35,238 bases of DNA, from positions 1 through 35,238 of the forward strand of contig CAZBJH010000021.1 in NCBI GenBank assembly GCA_964492185.1, given 5' to 3'. How positions within the stretch are numbered: position 1 is the stretch's first letter; every line of letters starts with the position of its first letter. A program made the position numbers and the translations under genes. The stretch comes from JAFGSZ01 sp964492185 (GTDB taxonomy: Bacteria; Bacteroidota; Bacteroidia; Bacteroidales; UBA10428). Below, piece after piece: positions 8,113-17,099 of the stretch. Below the pieces are notes generated by a model, which had not been told where the DNA came from, did no database searches, and saw only the letters and a list, made by a program, of their open reading frames with translations.

Positions 8113-10317
8113 GTGTATTTTTCAAGTATAATAACTGTTTATTCGCGTACCGGGAGGTTAATACTCATATCGGTAATGAACTGCATATTATTTTCAAATT
8201 TGCTTTCTGCACAGATCAGTCATAAAGGTTCCCCTGTGCTTCTAACCCCTTCGGCCCTTGAACATATACCGGTTGTGCTTCTGAAGCCGGATGTGAAGAA
8301 CCAATATCTGCAAGAGAAATATGAAGAAAGGGAAAGCCGGTATAAGAATGACAGGTTTGCAAAAGTGTATGATCTGGATATTAATCCTGAAAATTCAGGC
8401 ACATGGACAACATTGACCAGTGGCAGAAAAATATGGCGGGTGGGAATTGAATCAGCCGGTGCTTATTCGGTCAATGTTATTTTTAACAGATTTCACCTGG
8501 CCCCCGGCGTTAAGGTTTTCCTTTATAATATCAAACAGGATTTTGTCCTGGGTGCTTATACGCGCAAAAACAATAAAGCTTCGGGTGTTTTTGCAGTTAC
8601 ACCCGTCCCGGGTGAGAGGTTATATGTTGAGATGCAGCTTGATAAGGGCATGGAAGACTACGGGGACCTGACCATAAGACAGGCAGGCCATGATTACAAA
8701 GACATTTATGGTATCAGTCGCAAAAAAGACAGCTGGTTTGAAAATTCTGATACCTGTAACGTGGATATCAATTGTATTGATGACCCTGGAATGCAGCGGG
8801 TAAAATATTCAGTGATCCGTATAATATATGCCGGGAAAGAACGTTGTACCGGTACGCTGTTGAATACCACAAAAAATTCAGGCACGCCTTATCTGCTGAC
8901 TGCTAACCATTGTCTGGGCATAGAGTATTATGCCAATACAGCGCTCTTTTATTTTGATTATGAAAGCCCTTACTGTAACGGCCCTGACGGTTTTGCAGGA
9001 AAATCCATTTCAGGTGGGGATATAGTGGCAACCTCAGCAAACGTAGATTTCTCGCTTGTAAAGTTAAGTGAACATCCGCCATATTATTATAAGCCATATT
9101 TTGCAGGATGGGATGCAACAACCCGGTCGCCGGAGAACAGCTATTCCATACACCATCCCTGGGGTGATGTTAAGAAGGTCACTATTGATGATGATCCTGC
9201 AACAACAGGTAATTTTGGTGATGGTCTGGATGAGTCTTCTCACTGGCAGATATATAAGTGGGACCTGGGAACTACGGAAAAAGGATCTTCGGGAGCAGCT
9301 TTATTCAACCAGGAAGATAAGGTTATAGGAAATCTTACCGGGGGAGATGCTTCTTGCGTTTATCCCTATTATGATTATTTTCAAAAATTTTCACGGTGCT
9401 GGGCCGATTATGATGAGCCGGGACAACAACTTAAACACTGGCTTGACCCGCTTGGCAAAGATGTTGAGCAGTGGGGGGGATACGATCCTTATGCCGATTA
9501 CTTTTCATCTCTGGATACCCTGGGTAACATATCGGATGAAGATGAAACAGGCATTATTTCACCCCAGGGATACTGGGGATACCTTTCAGGTCACAATGAG
9601 GCAGGTATATCGGTTTTTGCCGAGAAATTTGTTAACAACGGCATTATCTATCTTCGTGAAGCCGGCCTGCATGTTTACCGTTCATTTGCCGGTTCGGATA
9701 ATTCATTCATTATGCTGAAGATATGGGAAGGGGAACCTGCGGGCGGAGACCCGGTTTATGAACAGGCGATATCTTATGACTATCTAAAAGAGAATCTTAC
9801 ATATTATGTTGAACTTGATTCGGCAATTGAATTGTCGGGTGACTTCTATGCCGGATACGGGATCAACTATTTCGTGCAGGATACTTTTGCCTTGTATATG
9901 GCAAATGAAAGGGTAAGCGGACAATTAAACACTGCCTGGATAAAGGAAGATGATCAGTGGGTTTCCCTGGAGGATGCATCAATCGGTGGAGTGTGCACAT
10001 CATTCGATATCAGTGTGATAGGTTCTTCTTCAGTACCTTCCGGTTTAGAACCGGATGAAATGGGATTGCCGCGATCACAGCTGATCATTTATCCAAATCC
10101 GGCTTCATCAGAACTTACGATCGATCTTCCCGATGAATATATAGATGCTGTTATTATAGAGCTGTATTCAGTGAACGGATTATTGGTTAAAAATAAGATG
10201 ATTTTACATAACAATTTGATCCACTTCGACGTAAACGGATTGCAAACGGGTATTTATATACTTAAAATTACCCATAAAAGAGATGTTATTACCAGGAAGG
10301 TAAGTTTGATTCAATAA
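8113..10317 (+). CDS. T9SS-secreted lysyl-endopeptidase-like serine protease
   Basis: This 734-aa protein is a trypsin-fold (S1) protease of the lysyl endopeptidase type. The triad is visible as H266 in LLTANHC, D312 in NVDFSLVKL and S393 in KGSSGAAL. Several cysteines around the domain suggest disulphides. The N-terminus has a signal peptide (hydrophobic segment ending SNLLSAQ), followed by a propeptide-like region of about 200 residues. After the protease domain comes a beta-rich segment (about 475-640). The tail (about 655-734, YPNPASSELTIDLP to GIYILKI) is a T9SS type A sorting domain, so the enzyme should be exported to the surface or medium. The GTG start gives a sensible signal peptide; the next ATG (8176) would truncate it. 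The next gene begins 5 bases downstream. Lys specificity is inferred from family only. Confidence 0.9.
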   Translation: MYFSSIITVYSRTGRLILISVMNCILFSNLLSAQISHKGSPVLLTPSALEHIPVVLLKPDVKNQYLQEKYEERESRYKNDRFAKVYDLDINPENSGTWTTLTSGRKIWRVGIESAGAYSVNVIFNRFHLAPGVKVFLYNIKQDFVLGAYTRKNNKASGVFAVTPVPGERLYVEMQLDKGMEDYGDLTIRQAGHDYKDIYGISRKKDSWFENSDTCNVDINCIDDPGMQRVKYSVIRIIYAGKERCTGTLLNTTKNSGTPYLLTANHCLGIEYYANTALFYFDYESPYCNGPDGFAGKSISGGDIVATSANVDFSLVKLSEHPPYYYKPYFAGWDATTRSPENSYSIHHPWGDVKKVTIDDDPATTGNFGDGLDESSHWQIYKWDLGTTEKGSSGAALFNQEDKVIGNLTGGDASCVYPYYDYFQKFSRCWADYDEPGQQLKHWLDPLGKDVEQWGGYDPYADYFSSLDTLGNISDEDETGIISPQGYWGYLSGHNEAGISVFAEKFVNNGIIYLREAGLHVYRSFAGSDNSFIMLKIWEGEPAGGDPVYEQAISYDYLKENLTYYVELDSAIELSGDFYAGYGINYFVQDTFALYMANERVSGQLNTAWIKEDDQWVSLEDASIGGVCTSFDISVIGSSSVPSGLEPDEMGLPRSQLIIYPNPASSELTIDLPDEYIDAVIIELYSVNGLLVKNKMILHNNLIHFDVNGLQTGIYILKITHKRDVITRKVSLIQ

Positions 10318-10322
10318 ATTAT

Positions 10323-13181
10323 TTGAAAATGATTGGAGATAAAGTTTTCGTAAAAGAAATTCTTGGATTGAGGAGTATGAAAGTTTTCCTGTTTATTGGT
10401 TGTTTTGTTTTTGTTACACTTTCCGCGTTAGACTCACAAAGCGGTGACCCGGAAAAAGTTTACCTCGAAGTGACGGGGGTAGCTGAACATAACCGGCAAC
10501 CGATGTCAGGTGTTATTATTAACCTTTATGAAGGAAATAATAAAGTTGATTCAAAAACCACCGGATCATCGGGTCATTTTTCATTTATCCTTGATTTTAA
10601 TAAATATTATTCAATTGAATTTACTAAAAGCGGATTCGTCTCTAAACGTATTGATTTTGATACGGAAGTACCTGAAGACATCAAAACGGCATATGTTTCC
10701 GAATTTGCGATGAGTATTGTAAAGACCTGTGAAGGAGTGGATGTATCGGCATTCAGTGACCCGGTTGACAAGATCAGCTTTAATAAGAGAAGCAAAGAGT
10801 TTGAGTCGGATAAATCATATATGAACAGACAGAGAATGAGGTTTCAGGATGTGTACTTTGATCTGGAAGAATGCTATATAAAGAAATATGAAGATTTGAT
10901 TGATGAAGCTGATCGTTTGACTAAGCAGGATAAATTCGATGAAGCAGCGAAAAAGTACAATGAAGCAATGACCCTGCAGCCCGATAACCGTTATCCCCGT
11001 GATCAGATCGAAAAGATCAGTGAAAGGGCAGAGAAAAATGAAGAAAATGACCGAATGTATGATAAAGCTATTGCCGAAGGTGATGCCCTGCTCGCCCAGG
11101 AACGTCTTGATGAGGCAAAACAACAATATGAAAGGGCGTTGAACCTTAAACCGGGTGAAGGTTATCCCCGTGAGAAAATTAAATCCATCGATACACAACA
11201 AAGTAATAAGCAAAGGCAGAATTCCCTGAATAATCAGTACAATTCGCTTATCGCGCGGGCAAATGATGCCTTTACGGCAAAAAAATACAGTGAGGCAAAA
11301 ACCATTTATCATGAGGCCCTTACTTTACAGCCTTCCTCTGCAATTGCAAAGGGCCGGGTGCAGGAGCTGGATGCATTGATCGCCAGGGAACAGCAGCAAC
11401 AGGCAAAGCAGGAGGAACAGGACAGAGCTTATAATCAGACGGTTCAAAAGGCTGAGGCCCTGTTAGCCAAAAAGCAGTACGAAGCTGCTAAAGAAACCTT
11501 TAATAAAGCATTATCAATGAGGCCGGAGGCAGCAAAGCCCTTACAAAAGATAGATCAGATAGATGAAATGATCGCTGAGCAGAAAAGAGCTGAACAACAG
11601 GCACGACAGGAAGAGCTGGAACGTGAATTTAATGCTGCACTGGCTATGGCTGACGGGCATTATAAAAATAAGAACTATACCGATGCGCTTGATTCCTATA
11701 AAAAAGCACTTTCACTCAAACCTTCAGATACTTATACCAAACAGCGGATTGACCGGGTTAACGGGCTGATCGCTGCCCAACAGGCAGAAAAGGAACGTGA
11801 GCTTGCTGCCAGGGAAGCAGAAAAACAACGTGAGATTGCTGAGAGGGAAGCTGAAGAACAACGTGAGATGGCTGCCATGGAAGCTAAAGAACAGCAGAGG
11901 AAAGAACAGGGATATAATAATGCTGTAGCGAATGCACAATCATTATTTAATACAAAACAATATGTAAATGCGAAGAACAGTTACGAAGAAGCACTTACAT
12001 ATAAACCCGGCGATCCTGTGGCAACAAGCAAGATCAGGGAGATCGAATTGTTGATTAAGGAAAAAAAGGAACAACAGGGAGCAGAACAGGCTAAAAACAA
12101 GCAATATAATGAAATGATCGCCAATGCAGATAATATGTTCAATGAAAGAAATTATACTGCTGCCAAACAGGCTTATGAAAGCGCGTTAAGAATTAAACCG
12201 GGAGAGGTACATCCGCAAAACCGGATTAGTGAGATTGAACGCTTAGTGGCTGATCAACAACGTAAACTGGACAGGCAACAGAAAATGGAAAACGATTATA
12301 AGGCGGCTGTAAGTAAAGCCGATGGCCTTTTCAGGATGAAAGAATACGAAGAAGCACTTACTGAATACAATAATGCGCTTGCCATTAAACCGGGTGAGCA
12401 ATATCCCTCGGGGAAAATAAGCGAAATTAAACAACTGTTGAAATCACAGCAGGAAGCACTGGCTGAGGCGCGGCAAAAAAAGGAGAACTACCGGAAATTG
12501 ATTGTACAGGCTGATCAGTTGTTTGACCGTAAAGATTATGAGCAGGCTAAATCGTATTATAACCAGGCGCTGGCTTACCAGCCCGGGGAAAGTTATCCCA
12601 AACAGCAGATAGCTGAAATTGATGGACTGCTTGCACAGGCAGAGAAACAGAAACAGGAACAACTGGCTGTTCAGCGTGAGTATGAAACAACTATTGCTGC
12701 AGCCGATAATGCCTTTGACAAGGCTGATTATAAAACTGCAAAATCAGGTTACCAGGATGCTTTGAATATAAAAGCCGGTGAGGCGTATCCGCGGCAAAGG
12801 ATAAAGCAGATAGATGAGATCACCAGCTTACTGGCCAAACAACAAAACACACAGCAGACCAGGCAGCCCGCGGCGCGTAATAAAGCTGCTTCATCCAAAC
12901 TGGTTGAGCTGGAGTTTAAAAATGACGATGAGCGTGACAGATACCTGGATAAGTTAAAAAAGGATTATCCCGATGGTGTGACTCTCGAGATATATAAGGA
13001 AGAATTTCGTACTATACGGCGGTATATCGTTATCCGCGATAATGTTGCCAATGAGTTCAGGGAAGTGAAATATTCGTGGGGTACCGAACATTTTCAAAAC
13101 GGTAAGCTTGTGAATTCACAGTTTTTCAAACAACAAACATCAAAAAGAAGTGGTGAATATTTTAAGGAAACCAGCATGTAA
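10323..13181 (+). CDS. Secreted or periplasmic protein with ten TPR-like repeats
   Basis: This 952-aa protein has three parts. After a signal peptide comes a carboxypeptidase-regulatory-like beta domain (about residues 45-130, with VIINLYEGNNKV and SSGHFSF). Ten TPR-like units follow (about 190-850), each of the form Y..AI..AD.LF..K.Y..AK..Y..AL.LKPGE.YP..KI.EI, spaced 60-70 residues apart by Gln/Glu/Lys-rich linkers. One linker (about residues 485-525) repeats REAEKQRE-like units. The last 100 residues are a small globular domain with VTLEIYKEE and RRYIVIRD. The better start may be ATG 10377, which follows GAGGAG and directly begins the signal peptide MKVFLFIGCFVF. The stop overlaps the next ATG by one base (TAATG). 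A scaffold role is inference. Confidence 0.85.
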   Translation: MKMIGDKVFVKEILGLRSMKVFLFIGCFVFVTLSALDSQSGDPEKVYLEVTGVAEHNRQPMSGVIINLYEGNNKVDSKTTGSSGHFSFILDFNKYYSIEFTKSGFVSKRIDFDTEVPEDIKTAYVSEFAMSIVKTCEGVDVSAFSDPVDKISFNKRSKEFESDKSYMNRQRMRFQDVYFDLEECYIKKYEDLIDEADRLTKQDKFDEAAKKYNEAMTLQPDNRYPRDQIEKISERAEKNEENDRMYDKAIAEGDALLAQERLDEAKQQYERALNLKPGEGYPREKIKSIDTQQSNKQRQNSLNNQYNSLIARANDAFTAKKYSEAKTIYHEALTLQPSSAIAKGRVQELDALIAREQQQQAKQEEQDRAYNQTVQKAEALLAKKQYEAAKETFNKALSMRPEAAKPLQKIDQIDEMIAEQKRAEQQARQEELEREFNAALAMADGHYKNKNYTDALDSYKKALSLKPSDTYTKQRIDRVNGLIAAQQAEKERELAAREAEKQREIAEREAEEQREMAAMEAKEQQRKEQGYNNAVANAQSLFNTKQYVNAKNSYEEALTYKPGDPVATSKIREIELLIKEKKEQQGAEQAKNKQYNEMIANADNMFNERNYTAAKQAYESALRIKPGEVHPQNRISEIERLVADQQRKLDRQQKMENDYKAAVSKADGLFRMKEYEEALTEYNNALAIKPGEQYPSGKISEIKQLLKSQQEALAEARQKKENYRKLIVQADQLFDRKDYEQAKSYYNQALAYQPGESYPKQQIAEIDGLLAQAEKQKQEQLAVQREYETTIAAADNAFDKADYKTAKSGYQDALNIKAGEAYPRQRIKQIDEITSLLAKQQNTQQTRQPAARNKAASSKLVELEFKNDDERDRYLDKLKKDYPDGVTLEIYKEEFRTIRRYIVIRDNVANEFREVKYSWGTEHFQNGKLVNSQFFKQQTSKRSGEYFKETSM

Positions 13182-14326
13182 TGAACAGGCAGGTACTTTT
13201 CTTTATAACTGTAATCGCTGTTTTAATAAGCTGTTCGCGAACAGGCAGGAAAAACAGCGCCCGGGATCAATCAACAGGTATTGATTCCTTACTAATTGAA
13301 TATGCTTCGGGTTTTGAGGTTGAATATCATCCCGGTTATAAAAAACTGACTGTGAAAGATCCCTGGCAAAAAGCAAAAGATATACAGTATGAATATTATT
13401 TATTCACAGGTAAACCTGATCATCTTCCCGGATATGCAATTAATGTGCAAATACCTGTGGATAAGGTCGTATGCCTGTCAACCACACATATTGCCATGTT
13501 GGATTTTATTGGCGGGATAAACAGTATTGCCGGAATATCGGGAAGCAGGTATATAACTAATTCAACTGTAAAAAATAACCTGGAGGAACAAAAGATCAGG
13601 GATATAGGTAACAGTGAAAACCTTAATTATGAGTCATTGATTAGCATAGATCCCGATGTTATCTTTGTTTATGGTGTTTCAGGAAATATTTTACGATCAG
13701 TGTCGAGATTGGAAGAGATGGGTTTAACAGTTGTATTCGTGGGTGATTATCTTGAAAATTCACCTTTGGGAAAAATGGAATGGGTGAAATTTATGGCTGC
13801 CTTTTATAATAAGGAAAAGGAAGTTGCCGTGCGTTTCGATTCGGTTGCCGCCATATATAACAGTCTGGCAAGCAAAGCAGCAGACATTGATGAAAGGCCG
13901 GAAGTAATGCTTGACCTTCCATGGAATGGTACCTGGTATGTGTCGGGTGGCAATTCATATATAGCAAAGCTTATTGATGATGCTGGAGGGGATTACCTTT
14001 GGAAAGACAGAACCTCACGGGAGAGTCAGCCCCTGGGACTGGAATTGATATTTGATAATACCAGGGATGCTGATTACTGGCTTAACCCGGGCAATGCAAA
14101 CAGTCTGCAGGATATTGGGGAAGCTGACAGCCGTTTTACTGATATTAAAGCTTATCAATATGGTAATGTATATAATAACAATGCACGGGTGAGCAAACAC
14201 GGCGGCAATGATTATTTCGAATCCGGCATCGTTCATCCTGATATTATCCTAGCCGACATGATCAGCATCTTTCATCCACACATTCTGCCTGATCACGAAT
14301 TGTACTATTATCAGAAGTTACCATAG
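13181..14326 (+). CDS. ABC transporter substrate-binding lipoprotein, BtuF/FhuD-like
   Basis: This 381-aa protein is a class III periplasmic binding protein for cobalamin, heme or an iron chelate. The N-terminus MNRQVLFFITVIAVLISC is a lipoprotein signal with C18 as lipidation site. The family signature is seen in KVVCLSTTHIAMLDFIGG (about 94-111), the ISIDPDVIFVYG strand and the C-terminal lobe, ending HPHILPDHELYYYQKL. The start codon overlaps the stop of the TPR gene, showing translational coupling. The permease and ATPase genes follow. The ligand cannot be read from sequence. No cobalamin riboswitch was recognised in or ahead of this operon, which weakens but does not exclude B12. Confidence 0.88.
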   Translation: MNRQVLFFITVIAVLISCSRTGRKNSARDQSTGIDSLLIEYASGFEVEYHPGYKKLTVKDPWQKAKDIQYEYYLFTGKPDHLPGYAINVQIPVDKVVCLSTTHIAMLDFIGGINSIAGISGSRYITNSTVKNNLEEQKIRDIGNSENLNYESLISIDPDVIFVYGVSGNILRSVSRLEEMGLTVVFVGDYLENSPLGKMEWVKFMAAFYNKEKEVAVRFDSVAAIYNSLASKAADIDERPEVMLDLPWNGTWYVSGGNSYIAKLIDDAGGDYLWKDRTSRESQPLGLELIFDNTRDADYWLNPGNANSLQDIGEADSRFTDIKAYQYGNVYNNNARVSKHGGNDYFESGIVHPDIILADMISIFHPHILPDHELYYYQKLP

Positions 14327-14379
14327 GATATAATTCCTTTCCTGCGTTTTTTCTTTTCTAAACCGGTCAAATTTTGTTC

Positions 14380-14398
14380 TTTTGAATTATATTCAAAA
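14380..14398. promoter_or_regulatory. Palindrome before the permease gene
   Basis: TTTTGAAT-TAT-ATTCAAAA is a perfect 8-bp inverted repeat with a 3-base spacer. It lies in the 83-base gap before the permease, the only substantial gap in the protease-to-ATPase run. It could be an operator or part of an internal promoter. Its AT-richness makes chance possible. Confidence 0.3.
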
Positions 14399-14409
14399 AA
14401 CCGTATCAA

Positions 14410-15453
14410 TTGACGAAAGAGAGAATGCACAGCAGGACAAGCATCCTGTTCCTAATAATAGGAATACTTCTTATTCTTCTGTTCATAGCCGATTTACTGA
14501 CAGGTCCGGTGAGCATTGCCATTCCGGATCTTGTTGCTATTGTAAAAGGTGAGATGGCAGGTGAAGATACGCATGCCATAATGATGAATTTTCGGTTGCC
14601 AAAAGCCATCACCGCCATTTTGGCCGGTGCTGCTTTGTCGGTCAGTGGTTTACAAATGCAGACGGTTTTTCGCAATCCGCTGGCAGGGCCTTATGTGTTG
14701 GGTATCAGTTCGGGTGCCAGCTTTGGTGTGGCAATGTTGATCCTGGGATTGGGATCACTTTTTCCCGTTCAGGGATTTAATAATATGGGTAACTGGGCCC
14801 AGGTTATTGCTGCATGGATAGGATCAGGTATTGTCATGTTCATAATTTTGGGTGTGTCAATGCGTGTGCGTGATATTATGACCATTCTTATACTCGGGAT
14901 ACTTTTTGGCAGTGCCATTTCTGCATTTGTCAGCATATTGCAATACTTTACCAGCCAAAGCATGCTGAAGATCTATGTTATTTGGTCGCTGGGTAACCTG
15001 GGCAGCCTTACGCGCTCACAGTTGTATGTTCTGATACCTTCTGTGGTAACAGGACTGGTTATGGTTTTTCTTTCCGCCAAGCTTCTGAATGCTTTGTTGC
15101 TGGGCGAGGATTACGCCCGGAGTATGGGAGTGAACATTATATCCAGCCGGATAATCATTTTTGTGTCTACCAGTTTGCTGGCAGGAAGCATAACTGCCTT
15201 CTGCGGTCCGATAGGCTTTATAGGCATTGCCGTGCCCCATGTGGCGCGAATTCTTTTCCGGTCTGCCAATCATATGATATTAATACCCGCAACTATATTA
15301 CTGGGGGCAGTGCTGATGCTTTTAAGCGATATGATCACACAGATGCCCGGGCAGGATAGTCAGTTGCCCATAAATTCAGTCACCTCACTGCTGGGTATAC
15401 CCATAGTGATATGGATCATTTATAAAAACCATAAAATATCAGGTTTTGCATGA
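14410..15453 (+). CDS. FecCD/BtuC-type ABC transporter permease
   Basis: This is the membrane subunit of a class II importer for iron chelates, heme or cobalamin. It has about ten hydrophobic segments over 347 aa and the family markers FRLPKAITAILAGAALSVSG (about 57-76), NPLAGPYVLGISSGA and the coupling region GFIGIAVPHVARIL. Two starts are possible: TTG at 14410 and ATG at 14425; the ATG gives a 342-aa protein and is the more conventional choice. Its stop overlaps the ATPase start in an ATGA junction, so the two are coupled. The partner binding protein is 83 bases upstream. Confidence 0.93.
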   Translation: MTKERMHSRTSILFLIIGILLILLFIADLLTGPVSIAIPDLVAIVKGEMAGEDTHAIMMNFRLPKAITAILAGAALSVSGLQMQTVFRNPLAGPYVLGISSGASFGVAMLILGLGSLFPVQGFNNMGNWAQVIAAWIGSGIVMFIILGVSMRVRDIMTILILGILFGSAISAFVSILQYFTSQSMLKIYVIWSLGNLGSLTRSQLYVLIPSVVTGLVMVFLSAKLLNALLLGEDYARSMGVNIISSRIIIFVSTSLLAGSITAFCGPIGFIGIAVPHVARILFRSANHMILIPATILLGAVLMLLSDMITQMPGQDSQLPINSVTSLLGIPIVIWIIYKNHKISGFA

Positions 15454-16469
15454 TTAGTGATGATATTATACTAAGCACCGATAAACTTGCTGCAGGGTAT
15501 GCTCTTTCAGGAGGCAGAGAATACACCGTGCTGGAAAACATATCACTTAAGGCCAAAAAGGGGGAACTGGTGGTGCTCATTGGAAGGAACGGAACAGGGA
15601 AAAGCACTCTTTTACGCACACTGGCTGTGTTACAGTCATCCATAGCAGGAAATATTTATTATGCAGGAAAAGAGAGTAGCCAATATGCAATAAGTGAGCT
15701 TGCCAGAACCATCAGTTTTGTTTCTGCAGGAAATGTTCGCGTACAACATTTGTCTGTTCGCGATATGGTGGCACTGGGGCGCCATCCGTATACAAATATG
15801 CTGGGGCGCTTGAGGCTGAATGACTGGAACATTGTGGATGATGCAATACAAAAGGTTCAGGCTGATCATATAGCGGGCAATGACATTGCCAGGATCAGTG
15901 ACGGGGAACGCCAGCGCGTGATGATTGCACGGGCTATTGCCCAGGACACTCCCCTTATCCTGCTTGATGAGCCTACTGCTTTTCTCGATCTTGCAAACAG
16001 GTTTGAGATTTTACGTGTATTAAGCAGGCTGGCTGCAGAAATTGGAAAGGCAGTGATAATGTCTTCACACGATCTTCACCTTGCATTGCAGGTTGCGGAT
16101 AAGATATGGCTTATAGATGAGGGTAAAATAATGGAAGGAGCACCTGAAGATTTGATTATTAGTGGTATATTTAATAAATTGTTTCGCGATTCGGGAGTTA
16201 TTTTTGATCAGGATAGTGGTGAGTTCAGGTTTGCGGGACATTATGTGAAAACTATCCGTTTGGAGGGAGATAAAGATATTAAAAGTATTACTGAAAAAGC
16301 GCTCAACAGACTGGGGTTCAGGGTAACTGTAAATAGTGAAGGGTCAGGGGTTGTTGAAGTGAAGAAAGAAAAAGGAAAGCCGGTATGGGAACTGGATGTT
16401 GAAAGTGGAAGATTTACTTTTTATTCAATATATGATTTGTCAGTTAAATTGAAAAAATTAGTCAAATAA
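15450..16469 (+). CDS. FecE/BtuD-type ABC transporter ATPase with C-terminal extension
   Basis: This is the ATP-hydrolysing subunit powering the importer. Walker A is GRNGTGKS at 45-52, the signature is ISDGERQRVMIARA, Walker B is LILLDEPTAFLD and the H-loop is SSHD. The signature has SDGE rather than the usual SGGE, a variation often met in Bacteroidetes members. The family is typically about 250-260 aa; this one is 339 aa, with an extra domain of about 85 residues (from about 255). That domain has an alpha/beta look (ITEKALNRLGFRVTV, GVVEVKKEKG, WELDV) and its role is unknown; it may be regulatory. The ATG overlaps the permease stop. Motor function is certain, substrate is not. Confidence 0.93.
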   Translation: MISDDIILSTDKLAAGYALSGGREYTVLENISLKAKKGELVVLIGRNGTGKSTLLRTLAVLQSSIAGNIYYAGKESSQYAISELARTISFVSAGNVRVQHLSVRDMVALGRHPYTNMLGRLRLNDWNIVDDAIQKVQADHIAGNDIARISDGERQRVMIARAIAQDTPLILLDEPTAFLDLANRFEILRVLSRLAAEIGKAVIMSSHDLHLALQVADKIWLIDEGKIMEGAPEDLIISGIFNKLFRDSGVIFDQDSGEFRFAGHYVKTIRLEGDKDIKSITEKALNRLGFRVTVNSEGSGVVEVKKEKGKPVWELDVESGRFTFYSIYDLSVKLKKLVK

Positions 16470-16483
16470 AAAACCAATAAATC

Positions 16484-16705
16484 ATGAATCCAGTGAAAAA
16501 AATTGTTGCTTATTTATTAATCGGACTTGTTTTATTATTTACCATTCTGGGTGTACTGGGTATTTGGGATGTGATCCCCCTGGAGGAGGTCTTAGAAAAG
16601 ATCATCTGGACCCTAATCGTGATTTTTGCAGCTTCAGCCGTGGTATTATTCATCTTTACGGTAATGCTGAAAGATGATGAAAATAAGACACTTCCCGGCC
16701 AGTAA
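16484..16705 (+). CDS. Small two-helix membrane protein
   Basis: This 73-aa protein has two hydrophobic helices (about 6-26 and 40-63), joined by a short acidic loop with EEVLEK and ending in a charged tail (KDDENK). It starts 14 bases after the ABC ATPase stop on the same strand, so it is probably the last gene of that operon. No family was recognised. The codon pattern and clean two-helix hydropathy support a real gene. It may assist the transporter, but that is only position-based inference. Confidence 0.7.
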   Translation: MNPVKKIVAYLLIGLVLLFTILGVLGIWDVIPLEEVLEKIIWTLIVIFAASAVVLFIFTVMLKDDENKTLPGQ

Positions 16706-16742
16706 GATTGACATATAGCGGCTTTTTCTCAAATTCCGTTAT

Positions 16743-16981
16743 TAGGGTCTGCTGAAAAACACGAAATGAATTTATATTCAAAACAATACGGCAACTCATT
16801 GTTTGTAAAGTGCAAGGTTATTGATGCATAATTATAAAATCCTTTGCATTTATTAAGGACAATATTTCGTTAGCCTTTAGCACATCATCTACTTCGTTGG
16901 CTTCAGCTCTCATTATTATTATACACCTTCGCTTTGCCGCCTTGTATCTGATGCACTACAGACTTTTTTCAGAAGACTCTA
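16743..16981. repeat. MITE-like element with TA flanks
   Basis: The ends GGGTCTGCTGAAAAA (left) and TTTTTCAGAAGACTC (right) form 15-bp inverted repeats with two mismatches. Each is bordered by TA, as expected for an element inserting at TA dinucleotides. The interior has no open frame of note. Its right part (16922-16942) is identical to 3943-3963. It occupies most of the 394-base gap between the small membrane protein and the GH30 gene; the remainder (16982-17099) is AT-rich leader with no clear promoter match. Confidence 0.65.
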
Positions 16982-17099
16982 TATTAATATAGGTTCCTTT
17001 GTAATTATTCATGTGCCGGCATTTGACACACTGCATATGTATTAAACAGGTTGCGTGAATAATACAGGGCGTGAAGAAAAACATTTTAATAATTATGTC

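Noticed and set aside
17055..17099. GTG start for the GH30 gene
   Set aside because: It would add 15 polar residues in front of a good signal peptide that starts at ATG 17100.
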